Assembly (NCBI GenBank): GCA_031409515.1
Contig: JANNXJ010000016.1
Span: 186,001-250,000, forward strand
Reading direction: 5' to 3'
Length of the DNA stretch: 64,000 nt
Source: SHZI01 sp031409515
GTDB lineage: Bacteria > Pseudomonadota > Gammaproteobacteria > Steroidobacterales > GCA-2729495
Part shown: positions 51,831 through 61,184 of the stretch, one piece after another
Position numbering within the stretch: the first letter of the stretch is position 1
Layout of the letters: each line of letters opens with the position of its first letter
The notes under the pieces: generated by a model
Told to the model about the DNA's origin: nothing
Seen by the model: only the letters and a program-made list of their open reading frames with translations
Database searches by the model: none
Translations under genes and position numbers: made by a program

Positions 51831-54800
51831 CTACCCCGCAAACCGCCGGGCATTGCGAAACAGCTGCATCCACGGCCCCTCTTCACCCCAGCCGGCCGGG
51901 TGCCAGGAGTGTTGTACCGTCCGGTGGACGCGCTCCGGGTGGGGCATCAGGATGGTCACTCGACCGTCTGCCGAACACAGGCCGGCGATCCCACCGGGCG
52001 ACCCGTTCGGGTTGGCCGGATAGGTTTCGGCCGGCCGGCCGTAGTTATCCACATAGCGAATCGCAACCTGCCCCTGACTGGTGCAGGCCTGCTGGGCGCC
52101 GGGTGCGAAAGTGGTCAGTCCTTCGCCATGGGACGTCGGGATCAGCAGGCGGCTGCCCGCCATCCCGTCGAGGAGCACCGACCGGGACGGGAGCACCTCC
52201 ACAAGGCTCAGTCGCGCCTCGAATTGTTCCGAGCGGTTCCTGAGAAAGCGGGGCCAGTGAGCAGTGCCGGGAATCAACTCGGCAAGCACCGACAGCATCT
52301 GGCAGCCATTGCACACACCGAGCGTGAAAGTGTCGGTCCGGGAGAAAAACGCGGCGAACTCATCCCTGGCCCGGGCGTTGAACAGGATCGACTTGGCCCA
52401 GCCGCCGCCGGCGCCGAGGACATCGCCGTAGGAGAAGCCACCGCAGGCGGCAAGGCCGGCAAACTCCCGCAGCGAGCGCTGCCCTGACAGAACGTCAGTC
52501 ATGTGCACGTCGACGGCATCGAAGCCAGCCCGGGAGAATGCCGCCGCCATTTCCAGCTGGCTGTTGACACCCTGCTCCCGCAGGATCGCCACCCGCGGCC
52601 GGCGCCTGCTGGTCACCGCCGGCGGGGCAGGATCGAAGGTCAGGAGGGGCGCCAGCCCAGGGTCTTCGGGATCGAGCTGTGACTGCCAGGCTTCGGCGGC
52701 TGCTGCAGGATTATCCCGCAGCGCCTGCATCCGGTTGGAGAGTTCCGACCAGGCGCGGAGGAGTTCTGTGCGCGAGCAGCTGAAGAGGGTCGCGCCGGCG
52801 GCAGATATCCTGATAGCCGGCGAAGTCGTGACACTTGCCACACGGCGCAGCAGCGCTCCGAGTCCGTGTCGGCCGAGTGTTTCTTTCAGGCGCCCAGCGT
52901 CGCTTTCGCGCACCTGAATGACCGCCCCCAACTCCTCTGCAAACAGGACACCGAGCTGCTGGTCCGCACCGGACACCTCCAGCTCCACGTCAAGACCGGC
53001 ACGGCCGGCGAAAGCCATCTCACACAGCGTGACGAACAGGCCGCCGTCACTGCGGTCGTGATAGGCCAGCAGCACCCCGGCAGCGCGCAACTCCTGAATT
53101 GCCGCGAAGAATCTCCGGAGCAGGTCTGGAGCCTCCAAGTCGGCCGGCTCACCACCGGTCCGCCCATAGACCTGCGCCAGGCAGGAGCCACCCAGGCGAT
53201 TGCGGCCGGCCCCGAGATCGATCAGCCAGAGCGCCGTACCCGCCTCACGCTGGAGTTCGGGAGTCGAGGTGCGGCGCACGTCGTCCACCGGGGCAAAAGC
53301 CGAGACCACCAGCGACACTGGCGCGACCACAGCCCGTGCTGCCCCCGCCTCCTGCCAGCGGGTCTGCATCGACAGGGAATCCTTGCCCACCGGAATCGCA
53401 ATGGAGAGTTCCCGGCACAGGGCACTCACGGCGGCTACGGTGTCATAGAGTCGTTCGTCCTCACCCGCTGCACCGGCAGCGGCCATCCAGTTGGCCGAGA
53501 GCCGCACCTGGGCGATATCGGTAATCGAGGCCGCGGCGATGTTGGTCAGGGCTTCGCCCACGGCCAGGCGGCCCGATGCGGGCGCGTCCAGCAGGGCAAC
53601 TGGTGACCGCTCACCCATGGCCATGGCTTCGCCGGCGAAGGTCTCAAAACCCAGTGCCGTTACGCCCACATCGGCGACCGGCACCTGCCAGGGCCCCACC
53701 AGCTGATCCCGGGCCACCAGGCCACCAACGGTCCGGTCGCCGATATGAATCAAAAAGGACTTGTCCGCGACCGCGGGCAGGCGCAATACCCGCAGGCAGG
53801 CTTCCGTCAGTTCAATGCCGGCGAGATCGAGCGGCTCACTGACCGCAGCCGTGCGGATCACCTGGCGCACCATCTGGGGTGGCTTGCCGAGTAGCGTCTC
53901 CAGGGGCATATCCACCGGGGTGTCGCCCCGCTGCCGGTCGGTCACGACCAGGCGGCGGGTATCATCCAGAGCACCGAGGACCGCGAAAGGACAACGCTCC
54001 CGCACGCACACGGCCGAGAACCAGGCAAGATCCGTCGGGTCGAGCGCCAGGACGTAGCGCTCCTGAGCTTCGTTGCACCAGATCTCCAGCGGCGACATCC
54101 CGGAATCCGCACTGGGAATGTCCCGGAGCTCAAAGCGTCCGCCCCGATGAGCGTGGTCCACCAGTTCGGGTACGGCGTTGGACAGCCCGCCTGCGCCCAC
54201 GTCATGGACCATCAGGATCGGATTCGAACGGCCGGTCGTGGCGGACAGCGCCCGGCAGGCCTCAATGACCTGCTGGGCCCGGCGCTCGATCTCCGGGTTA
54301 CCCCGTTGCACCGACGCGAAGTCCAGATCGGTTGAACTCGAACCGCTACCCACCGACGATGCGGCCCCACCACCGAGCCCGATGAGCATGGCAGGCCCGC
54401 CGATGACGATCACCAGAGACCCAACAGGCGGATCTGCTTTTTCCACGTCAGTTGCCGCGATATTGCCGAGCCCGCCGGCAAGCATGATGGGCTTGTGATA
54501 ACCCCGGGCCAGGCTGTCATGGCGCGGGTCCACCTGCTCGAAGGTGCGGAAATAGCCGGTGATGTTTGGCCGCCCGAACTCGTTGTTGAAAGACGCAGCG
54601 CCTATCGGCCCCTCCAGCATGATCTGCAGCGCGCTTGCGATCCGCTCTGGCCGGCCGATGGCAGCCGCCGGCGATTCCCAGGGCTGCTCCCAGCCCGGCA
54701 GCGCCAGGTTGGAGACCGTGAAGCCCGTGAGCCCGGCCTTGGGCCGGCCACCGCGCCCCGTGGCACCTTCGTCCCGCAGCTCGCCGCCAGACCCGGTGGC

Positions 54801-55754
54801 AGCGCCAGGAAAGGGCGAGATCGCCGTGGGGTGATTGTGGGTTTCCACCTTGATCAGCGTATGCACGGGGGCCAGCGTGGCGGTGTAGAGCCCGGTCGAC
54901 GGGTGGGCGTGGAGATGACTCGCGACCTGACCCTCGATGACGGCGGCATTGTCCTTGTAGGCGCTCAGCACACCGGCGGGATTCTTCGCGTGGGTGGACC
55001 GGATCATCTGGAACAGACTGTGCGCCTGCTCTTCACCGTCGATGACCCAACGGGCGTTGAAGATCTTGTGCCGGCAGTGTTCCGAGTTGGCCTGGGCGAA
55101 CATCATGAGTTCCGCGTCGGTGGGATCGCGACGTTCGGCACCGAACTTGTCCGCGAGATAACTGATCTCCTCCGCCGAAAGCGCAAGACCCAGGTCCCCG
55201 TTCGCGCGCTCCAGCGCCGCCACGCCCTCCCGCAACAAGGGCACATGGCGCAAGGCACGGGGTGCTTCCTCCTGGAACAGTGCCGCGGCCAGCCCGGCGT
55301 CGGGAACCACGCCCGGGAGCAGGCTCTGGGTCATCCGGTCGTGAAGCAGGGGCGCAAGGAGCAGCAGATCAGCGGGTGTCAGTGGCCGGGTTGTTGCAAA
55401 GCTGAAACGGACCGCACGCTCGACCCGGCGCACGGCAACCAGACCGCAACTGCGGGCAATGTCAGTGGCCTTGCTGGACCAGGGAGAGACTGTCCCTGTC
55501 CGGGGCACCACGAGAACGCTGTCAGCAGGCAAGTCCACGCCCGGCGCAGTACGGTCATCCAGCAGGCTCCGCAGTTCCCGCTCAGCGAGTGCTGTCAGCG
55601 GCGCCGAGAGAGCGACGATGTGCAGATAACGGGCCGCGACTGCCGTAACGGCGGGCACTTTCACCCGGACCTCGCGCAGGAGTTTCTGCAGTCTGAACTC
55701 GGAGAGCGCCGCGCCGCCAGGCCAGATCAGCGGAGCAGCGAACGGTGCTGTCAC
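51831..55754 (-). CDS. purL: Phosphoribosylformylglycinamidine synthase (large, single-chain)
   Basis: 1307 residues: N-terminal PurS-like region, two FGAM-synthase domains (MFAQANSEHCRHKIF, GRPNITGYFRTFE) and a C-terminal glutaminase with the Cys in LGVCNGCQMLSV and a histidine in TSHGEG. Converts FGAR to FGAM using glutamine. The GTG start overlaps the DUF1820 stop (GTGA). Confidence 0.97.
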   Translation of the reverse strand: MTAPFAAPLIWPGGAALSEFRLQKLLREVRVKVPAVTAVAARYLHIVALSAPLTALAERELRSLLDDRTAPGVDLPADSVLVVPRTGTVSPWSSKATDIARSCGLVAVRRVERAVRFSFATTRPLTPADLLLLAPLLHDRMTQSLLPGVVPDAGLAAALFQEEAPRALRHVPLLREGVAALERANGDLGLALSAEEISYLADKFGAERRDPTDAELMMFAQANSEHCRHKIFNARWVIDGEEQAHSLFQMIRSTHAKNPAGVLSAYKDNAAVIEGQVASHLHAHPSTGLYTATLAPVHTLIKVETHNHPTAISPFPGAATGSGGELRDEGATGRGGRPKAGLTGFTVSNLALPGWEQPWESPAAAIGRPERIASALQIMLEGPIGAASFNNEFGRPNITGYFRTFEQVDPRHDSLARGYHKPIMLAGGLGNIAATDVEKADPPVGSLVIVIGGPAMLIGLGGGAASSVGSGSSSTDLDFASVQRGNPEIERRAQQVIEACRALSATTGRSNPILMVHDVGAGGLSNAVPELVDHAHRGGRFELRDIPSADSGMSPLEIWCNEAQERYVLALDPTDLAWFSAVCVRERCPFAVLGALDDTRRLVVTDRQRGDTPVDMPLETLLGKPPQMVRQVIRTAAVSEPLDLAGIELTEACLRVLRLPAVADKSFLIHIGDRTVGGLVARDQLVGPWQVPVADVGVTALGFETFAGEAMAMGERSPVALLDAPASGRLAVGEALTNIAAASITDIAQVRLSANWMAAAGAAGEDERLYDTVAAVSALCRELSIAIPVGKDSLSMQTRWQEAGAARAVVAPVSLVVSAFAPVDDVRRTSTPELQREAGTALWLIDLGAGRNRLGGSCLAQVYGRTGGEPADLEAPDLLRRFFAAIQELRAAGVLLAYHDRSDGGLFVTLCEMAFAGRAGLDVELEVSGADQQLGVLFAEELGAVIQVRESDAGRLKETLGRHGLGALLRRVASVTTSPAIRISAAGATLFSCSRTELLRAWSELSNRMQALRDNPAAAAEAWQSQLDPEDPGLAPLLTFDPAPPAVTSRRRPRVAILREQGVNSQLEMAAAFSRAGFDAVDVHMTDVLSGQRSLREFAGLAACGGFSYGDVLGAGGGWAKSILFNARARDEFAAFFSRTDTFTLGVCNGCQMLSVLAELIPGTAHWPRFLRNRSEQFEARLSLVEVLPSRSVLLDGMAGSRLLIPTSHGEGLTTFAPGAQQACTSQGQVAIRYVDNYGRPAETYPANPNGSPGGIAGLCSADGRVTILMPHPERVHRTVQHSWHPAGWGEEGPWMQLFRNARRFAG

Positions 55755-56092
55755 TGTCCCGAGCCGCCGGGGCCACCCGGCGTGTAAATGGGTCCGGGAA
55801 ACTGGGTGACGTTGCCGGCCTCGGCCGCCGTCACCTTGCTGACACCCTGCTTCTCGACCTCGTCGATGCGCAGAATCGAGTGCATGGGCAGGTAGGTCCG
55901 GCGCACGCCGGCAAACTCGGTCTTGATCCGTTCCTCCGAGGGATCCAGAACCACTGTGGTCCGCTCGCCAAAGACGAGGCGCTCGACCTCGATGAAGCCA
56001 AACAATGTGCCCTGCGTCACACTCCGGGCATAGATCTCATAGATCTTGCCCTGGTTGACGAAAATGACTTTGTAGAGGTGCCTGGAAGTCAT
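55751..56092 (-). CDS. DUF1820 family protein
   Basis: 113 residues: HLYKVIFVNQGKIYEIYAR and FGFIEVERLVFGERTTVVLD are the DUF1820 pattern. Function unknown. It precedes purL with a four-base overlap and ends in a Gly/Pro-rich tail. Confidence 0.85.
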   Translation of the reverse strand: MTSRHLYKVIFVNQGKIYEIYARSVTQGTLFGFIEVERLVFGERTTVVLDPSEERIKTEFAGVRRTYLPMHSILRIDEVEKQGVSKVTAAEAGNVTQFPGPIYTPGGPGGSGQ

Positions 56093-56230
56093 GGGCGAAT
56101 CGGATCGGGGTCGGCAGTATAACGCAGTGATTTCACAAGTAAGGGGTTTCCGGGCCGCCCCGAAGTGTGATCAGGCGCGTGTTTCATCCCGGGGCATTGA
56201 GCCATCATGCCCGCTGGGTGAGGGACTTCC

Positions 56231-57415
56231 ATGCCGCTTCGTCTTCGCGTCACCAGTGACAGCAAGGAGTTGCCGCGCGACCAGCGCGTGCGCGAATTCC
56301 CGGCCGTGGGCGGCACTATCGGCCGCAGCCCGGACAGTGACTGGGTCCTGCCGGACGAGAGCCGGTATGTGTCCAGTCGCCACGCGATGATCGACTATCA
56401 GGGCGGCGCCTATTACCTCGTCGACATGAGCCGCAACGGTGTCTTCGTCAATGGTTCCGACACGCCGGTCGGCCAGGGGCACCCCCAGCGCCTTTTCGAC
56501 GGCGACCAGCTGCGGATCGGCGAGTTCGAGATCGCCGTGGACATCAGCGGTGGTGACGAAGAACTGCAGGCAGACGACGGAATGCGCGACTCCATCGTGC
56601 GCGCGCAGCTCGTCCCGGAAGACGAGTCGATAGAGCTGCAACTCGTTGCCGAGGACAAGCTCACCCGCGACTCCAACCTGCAGCGCCATCTCGCTCCGGC
56701 CAGGCCATCGACGGCCCGGGCCAAGGTCACTCCGCCGCGACCCGTGGCAGTCCCGACGGCGCCGAAAAAACCCGTCGCCGCGGCGACCACCGCACCCGCA
56801 CCAACCGATCCGGAACAGCGCGCTCTCGCCCTGCTCCTCGATGGCGCCGGCATCAAGCCCGAGACCGTGGCAGGCCGCACCCCCTCCGAGGTCCTGCAGG
56901 GTTCCGGCAAGCTGCTGCGGGTCATGGTGAGCGGTCTCATGGAGCTGCTGCGGGAACGCAGCCACATGAAGGACACCTTCCGGCTGCCCCAGACCATGAT
57001 GCAGGCCGCCCAGAACAATCCCCTCAAGTTCTCACCCAGTGTGGATGAGGCCCTCCGCTACCTGTTCAACGACCGGGGTGACGGCGCGTACCTCAGTGCC
57101 GAGGACGCCGCCCGGGCGGGGTTCCAGGACGTCCGCCAGCACGAGCAGGCACTGGTGAAGGCCATGTTGCAGGCCGTCCAGGATTACGTGGAGCGCTTTG
57201 ACCCGGAAGAGCTCAAGAGCCGCTTCGACAAGGGCCTGAAACGCGGGGGCTTGCTCTCCGGCGGGAACAAGCTGAAGTACTGGGAACTCTACGAGGAAAG
57301 CTACCCGGCGCTGACCCAGCGGGAGGACGGAGGCCCGCCCCAGCTCTTCACCGAAGAGTTTTCCCGGGCGTACCTGCAGGAAGTCGACGGCCAAAAGACT
57401 GCTCGCAGCCGCTGA
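56231..57415 (+). CDS. FHA-domain protein of T6SS TagH type, orphan
   Basis: 394 residues. The N-terminal FHA domain (about 10-105) has GGTIGRSPDSDWVLPDE, SSRHA and SRNGVFVNG; a Pro-rich linker follows; the C-terminal region (about 200-390) has LLRVMVSGLMELLRERSHMK and LSGGNKLKYWELYEES, as in T6SS-associated TagH. No other T6SS genes are in the window. It may instead serve phospho-signalling with the kinase at 27563. The leader 56093-56230 shows no gene. Confidence 0.82.
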   Translation: MPLRLRVTSDSKELPRDQRVREFPAVGGTIGRSPDSDWVLPDESRYVSSRHAMIDYQGGAYYLVDMSRNGVFVNGSDTPVGQGHPQRLFDGDQLRIGEFEIAVDISGGDEELQADDGMRDSIVRAQLVPEDESIELQLVAEDKLTRDSNLQRHLAPARPSTARAKVTPPRPVAVPTAPKKPVAAATTAPAPTDPEQRALALLLDGAGIKPETVAGRTPSEVLQGSGKLLRVMVSGLMELLRERSHMKDTFRLPQTMMQAAQNNPLKFSPSVDEALRYLFNDRGDGAYLSAEDAARAGFQDVRQHEQALVKAMLQAVQDYVERFDPEELKSRFDKGLKRGGLLSGGNKLKYWELYEESYPALTQREDGGPPQLFTEEFSRAYLQEVDGQKTARSR

Positions 57416-57523
57416 GCGGGCGGCCGCAGGCCCCTGCACTCCGGACTTTCCCTGATAGCGCGGCTCCCGGACCTCTGTTCTGCTGTCAGACAGCACCGTG
57501 GGGTGACCTTTGCCCTTCCGGAT

Positions 57524-57542
57524 GACAATGATTCTCATTTAG
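57524..57542 (+). promoter_or_regulatory. Fur box upstream of feoA
   Basis: GACAATGATTCTCATTTAG agrees with the 19-bp Fur consensus at about 13 positions, including both inner AATGAT/TCATT halves. It lies 10 bp before the feoA start, as expected for iron-repressed ferrous iron uptake. The stretch 57416-57523 holds no gene. Confidence 0.75.
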
Positions 57543-57551
57543 AATTGGGCC

Positions 57552-57779
57552 ATGACACTGGACGAACTCAAGGTTGGCCAGGCCGGGACGATCACAGGCC
57601 TCGAGGGCCAGGGCCCCGTGGTGCAGCGCCTGATGGCCCTGGGCCTGCTGGCCGGGTCGCTGGTGCGCATCACCCGCCGGGCCATTGGCGGCGACCCCCT
57701 TGAAGTGCAGGTCATGGACTACGCGCTCTCCCTCCGGAGGGAAGAGGCACGGCGAGTCACGATCGTTCGCGAAGCATGA
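57552..57779 (+). CDS. feoA: Ferrous iron transport protein A
   Basis: 75-residue SH3-like cytoplasmic protein (LKVGQAGTITGLEG, VQRLMALGLLAGSLVRI). It assists FeoB. The stop overlaps the feoB start (ATGA). Preceded by the Fur box. Confidence 0.95.
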   Translation: MTLDELKVGQAGTITGLEGQGPVVQRLMALGLLAGSLVRITRRAIGGDPLEVQVMDYALSLRREEARRVTIVREA

Positions 57780-59962
57780 CGGCTGCCACGCCAGCACGGG
57801 CCACGCCAGCACCGCCCGCCGTCATTGCGCTGATCGGTAATCCCAACACCGGCAAGAGCACCCTCTTCAATGCGCTGACGGGCCTGCGCCAGCAAACCGC
57901 GAACTACCCGGGCGTTACGGTTGAGCAGCACACGGGCCGGATCACTCTCGCCGGCGAGACTGTCACCCTGGTGGATCTCCCCGGTGCCTACTCCCTGGCC
58001 GCCCAGTCCCCTGACGAAATGGTCGCGATCGACGTGCTGCTGGGCCACGTCACTGACCTGCCGCGCCCCAGGGCGATCCTGGCCGTCATCGATGCCACTA
58101 ATTTACGGCGCAATCTCTTCCTGGTCAGCCAGCTGGCGGAACTGGGCCTGCCTCTCGTGGTGGCGCTGAACCTCTGGGATGTGGCCGAGAGCCGCGGCAT
58201 CCGCATCGACACCGGGGAACTGGCCAGGCAGTTCGGGGCCACCTTCGTGCCGGTCTCAGCCTCGAGGGGGACAGGGCTCGACGCCCTTCGAGCGGCGCTG
58301 ACCAGCGCAATGCAGGCGCCCGCGACCGCCCCCCTTAAGGTGCTCCCCGAAATCAGCCAGGCCGCTGCTGACCTGGGCCAGCGGCTGCGGGCAGCGGGGT
58401 CTCACCTCCAGGACTACGAAGTGGAGCGGGCCCTCATCGACGTGCAGGGCAGCGCCGAACGGCGCTTCGAGATGACGGCGGGCGCTGCCTTTCTCGGCGA
58501 ACTGGCCGACCTGCGCCACCGGCTCGGCGCCGGGGTACCGCTGGCAGAAGCTGAAGCCACGGCCCGTTACGGCCTGATCAACGCTATCGTGGCCCGTACG
58601 GAACAGCGGGCGCCCCGGGAAGTGACGTTGAGCGACCGGCTGGACCGGATCACCAACCACCCGGTCATCGGTGCAGTGCTCTTTCTGCTGGTGATGGCCG
58701 CTGTCTTCCAGGCCGTCTTTTCCTGGGCCACGCCACTGATGGACCTCATTGCAGAGGCAACGGCGGTCACCGGCAACGCGGTCCGCGCCCTGCTCCCGGA
58801 TGGCGCCCTGGCCAGCCTCATCGTGGATGGGATCATCGCGGGGGTTGGCGGGGTGATCGTCTTCCTGCCCCAGATCATGATCCTGTTCGCCTTCATCATC
58901 TTCCTCGAAGACTCGGGCTATATGCCGCGGGTGGCCTTCATGGTTGACCGCCTGATGCGCTCGGTGGGGCTCTCGGGTCAGTCCTTCATCCCAATGCTGT
59001 CGAGTTTCGCCTGTGCCGTACCCGGCATCATGGCCACCCGCGTGATCCCCGATCGCCGCGATCGACTGGCCACGATACTGGCCGCGCCCTTCATGACCTG
59101 TTCTGCCCGCCTGCCCGTCTACGCACTGCTGATTTCCGCCTTTGTGCCCGCCCGCCACTATCTGGGTGGCCTGATCAATCTGCAGGGTCTCGTCATGCTG
59201 GGGCTCTACATGCTGGGCATCCTCGGCGGCGTCCTGACGGCCTTGCTGTTGAAACGCACCGTGCTCCGCGGCCCAACGCCAACCTTCATGATCGAACTCC
59301 CCCCCTACCGGCTGCCCAGCTGGCGCTCCATGCTGTTGAAGCTGATGGAGCGTGGCCGGGTGTTTCTCGTGCGGGCCGGGACCGTGATCTTCTCCGTGGC
59401 CATCCTCATCTGGGCGCTGGCCTACTTCCCCCGGCCCGCCGAAATCGGCGAGACCTACGCCACTGAACGGGAAGCCATCGAGGCCAGCGCCCTGTCAACT
59501 GTGGACAGAGACCGGGGCTTGTCCGCAGTCCATGCGGCCGAAGGCGCCGCCTACCTGGAACAGAGCTGGCTCGGACGGCTTGGCCAGTTCGTCGCCCCTG
59601 CCTTTGCGCCGCTGGGCTGGGACTGGAAGGTGTCAGCGGCGGTCATTGCCAGCTTCCCAGCCCGGGAGGTTGTGATTGCGGTCCTGGGCACGATCTATTC
59701 GGTGGGCGATCAGGGGGATGGAACCCAAGGCGCCCTGCGGGAACGGCTGCAGTCGGCCACCCGCCCGGACGGGACGCTGGTCTACACGGTGCCCATGGCC
59801 GTCGGGCTGCTGATCTTCTACGTCTTCTGCCTGCAGTGCGCCGCTACCATCGCCGTGATCCGGCGAGAAACGAATTCGCTGCGCTGGCCGCTCTTCGCCT
59901 GGGTCTACATGACGGGCCTGGGCTACCTGGGCGCGCTGCTGGCGTTCCAGATCGGTAGCTGA
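57776..59962 (+). CDS. feoB: Ferrous iron transport protein B
   Basis: 728 residues. The N-terminal G domain has GNPNTGKSTLFNALTG (G1), DLPGAYSL (G3) and ALNLWDVAE (G4-like); a GDI helix region and the membrane permease follow, with the Gate motifs SFACAVPGIMATR and FMTCSARLPVYALL. It moves Fe2+ into the cytoplasm. An Ala/Pro-rich stretch of about 14 residues precedes the G domain. Confidence 0.97.
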   Translation: MTAATPARATPAPPAVIALIGNPNTGKSTLFNALTGLRQQTANYPGVTVEQHTGRITLAGETVTLVDLPGAYSLAAQSPDEMVAIDVLLGHVTDLPRPRAILAVIDATNLRRNLFLVSQLAELGLPLVVALNLWDVAESRGIRIDTGELARQFGATFVPVSASRGTGLDALRAALTSAMQAPATAPLKVLPEISQAAADLGQRLRAAGSHLQDYEVERALIDVQGSAERRFEMTAGAAFLGELADLRHRLGAGVPLAEAEATARYGLINAIVARTEQRAPREVTLSDRLDRITNHPVIGAVLFLLVMAAVFQAVFSWATPLMDLIAEATAVTGNAVRALLPDGALASLIVDGIIAGVGGVIVFLPQIMILFAFIIFLEDSGYMPRVAFMVDRLMRSVGLSGQSFIPMLSSFACAVPGIMATRVIPDRRDRLATILAAPFMTCSARLPVYALLISAFVPARHYLGGLINLQGLVMLGLYMLGILGGVLTALLLKRTVLRGPTPTFMIELPPYRLPSWRSMLLKLMERGRVFLVRAGTVIFSVAILIWALAYFPRPAEIGETYATEREAIEASALSTVDRDRGLSAVHAAEGAAYLEQSWLGRLGQFVAPAFAPLGWDWKVSAAVIASFPAREVVIAVLGTIYSVGDQGDGTQGALRERLQSATRPDGTLVYTVPMAVGLLIFYVFCLQCAATIAVIRRETNSLRWPLFAWVYMTGLGYLGALLAFQIGS

Positions 59963-59973
59963 GGGAAATCACC

Positions 59974-60198
59974 ATGCCGGGAATCCAGGAATTCATTGCC
60001 CTTGGGATCGTTGCGCTGGTCGCCGGGCGTCTGGTCTGGCGCCGCTGGGCGGCACGGCGGGGGGCCGCCCGAGGGGGGACCCAGTCTGGAGCCTGCGGGA
60101 ATTGCGCCGCTGCCGGGCCGCCGCCGAAGGAAGCCACGGTGCACTTCTTTCGCCGGCGGGAAAAAGAAGAGGGCCCCGCAAGCGGGGCCCCCAGGTAA
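59974..60198 (+). CDS. FeoB-associated Cys-rich membrane protein
   Basis: 74 residues with one membrane segment (FIALGIVALVAGRLVWRR) followed by a Cys pair CGNC and a basic tail. Such FeoC-replacing proteins are common after feoB. The end overlaps the terminator of the opposite-strand gene, so the C-terminal residues may be set by that hairpin. Confidence 0.8.
   Translation: MPGIQEFIALGIVALVAGRLVWRRWAARRGAARGGTQSGACGNCAAAGPPPKEATVHFFRRREKEEGPASGAPR
60156..60190 (-). terminator. Rho-independent terminator for the RCCR-like gene
   Basis: GGGCCCCGC (60171-60179) and GCGGGGCCC (60182-60190) form a 9-bp stem with a two-base loop. On the minus strand it is followed by TCTTCTTTTTCCC, a T-rich run, 52 bp after the stop at 60242. 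It lies within the end of the feo gene on the other strand. Confidence 0.8.
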
Positions 60199-60241
60199 GC
60201 CAGTCCAGTCCAGCGGCTCTGCCGCCGGAACTTGAGCCGTC

Positions 60242-61078
60242 TCAGGCCTTCCACTTGCCCTTGTCGGCGTCCATCTGCACCTTGCCGCCCCGACGGTCCA
60301 GCATGAACTGGGCCTGCTCCTTGCCAAAGATGCGTTCGGCCAGCACGTTCATCGGGTCCGAGCGGTTGGTGTACTCCCGGTAGGTGAAGTCGTACTTCTG
60401 CTGGGCAGCGCGTTCTTCGGGCGCCAGGCGCGGCGCGTCGTCGTACATCTTGAACCAGCGGTCCACGAAGCGGTTCAGGTAGGGCTCGCACTGGTCGATA
60501 TGCGCATCGGTGAGGGCCGTGATGTAGCTCGAGCACACGGGGGACTGCATGCCCCGAATCACCGGGCCGTGGCTGGCGGACCAGACAAAGTCGGTGTTCT
60601 TGCGGAATTCCAGGTAGTCCTTGTTCACGTCGCCGCTGTAGTAGCGGTTCACGTAATCCTCGTTCACCTTCAGATCCACCCGGGGCACGTAGTCCGCGTA
60701 GAAGAGCAGGTTGGGCACGGTGCCGAAGATGATCATCAGGTTCGGTACCTGGGTTTCCTGCCCCAGCACCACGTTGATATTCATATCGATGATGCTGGCC
60801 TTACGATTGCCCAGCCAGGAGCGGACGAACCAGTCCACATCCTTGGCGGTGTAGCCAAAGAAGGCGCCTTCCATCTGCTGGTCGGGCGAGGCGTAGTAGT
60901 CAGCGCCCTTGGAGATGGGGTGCAGCGTCGCGCCGAAGTGCTTGACGATGCGGTCGGCGATGCGGCCGTGAATGTCCCAGCACCGCTCCCACTGGCGGGA
61001 CACATCCACGTTGGGATTGTCCGCGAGGAACTCGTGGATGGTCTTGACGTCGCTTTGCTTGGTGCTGGCCTTACTCAT
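60242..61078 (-). CDS. Protein resembling red chlorophyll catabolite reductase (bilin reductase fold)
   Basis: 278 residues. SWLGNRKASIIDMNINVVL, PNLMIIFGTVPNLLFYADY, DLKVNEDYVNRYY and SPVCSSYITA resemble plant red chlorophyll catabolite reductase (ACD2), a ferredoxin-dependent bilin reductase relative. The comparison is from memory, not a search. No photosynthesis or haem genes are nearby. A bilin or haem-breakdown-product reductase is one possibility; another oxidoreductase of the fold is equally open. Monocistronic with its own terminator. Confidence 0.6.
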   Translation of the reverse strand: MSKASTKQSDVKTIHEFLADNPNVDVSRQWERCWDIHGRIADRIVKHFGATLHPISKGADYYASPDQQMEGAFFGYTAKDVDWFVRSWLGNRKASIIDMNINVVLGQETQVPNLMIIFGTVPNLLFYADYVPRVDLKVNEDYVNRYYSGDVNKDYLEFRKNTDFVWSASHGPVIRGMQSPVCSSYITALTDAHIDQCEPYLNRFVDRWFKMYDDAPRLAPEERAAQQKYDFTYREYTNRSDPMNVLAERIFGKEQAQFMLDRRGGKVQMDADKGKWKA

Positions 61079-61138
61079 GGGATCCTGACTGTAGGTTCAG
61101 TGGGACCGGCATGATAAGGGAAGGCGGGGAATTAGAAA

Positions 61139-61167
61139 CCCCCGGCCGGATTAAATCCGACCGGGGG
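61139..61167 (-). terminator. Terminator hairpin of the cohesin-like gene
   Basis: CCCCCGGCCGGATT pairs with AATCCGACCGGGGG apart from one mismatch. It lies 18 bp after the stop at 61185, and the minus strand continues TTTCTAATT, a short T-rich run. Confidence 0.65.
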
Positions 61168-61184
61168 TGGAAACCTGGATCAGG

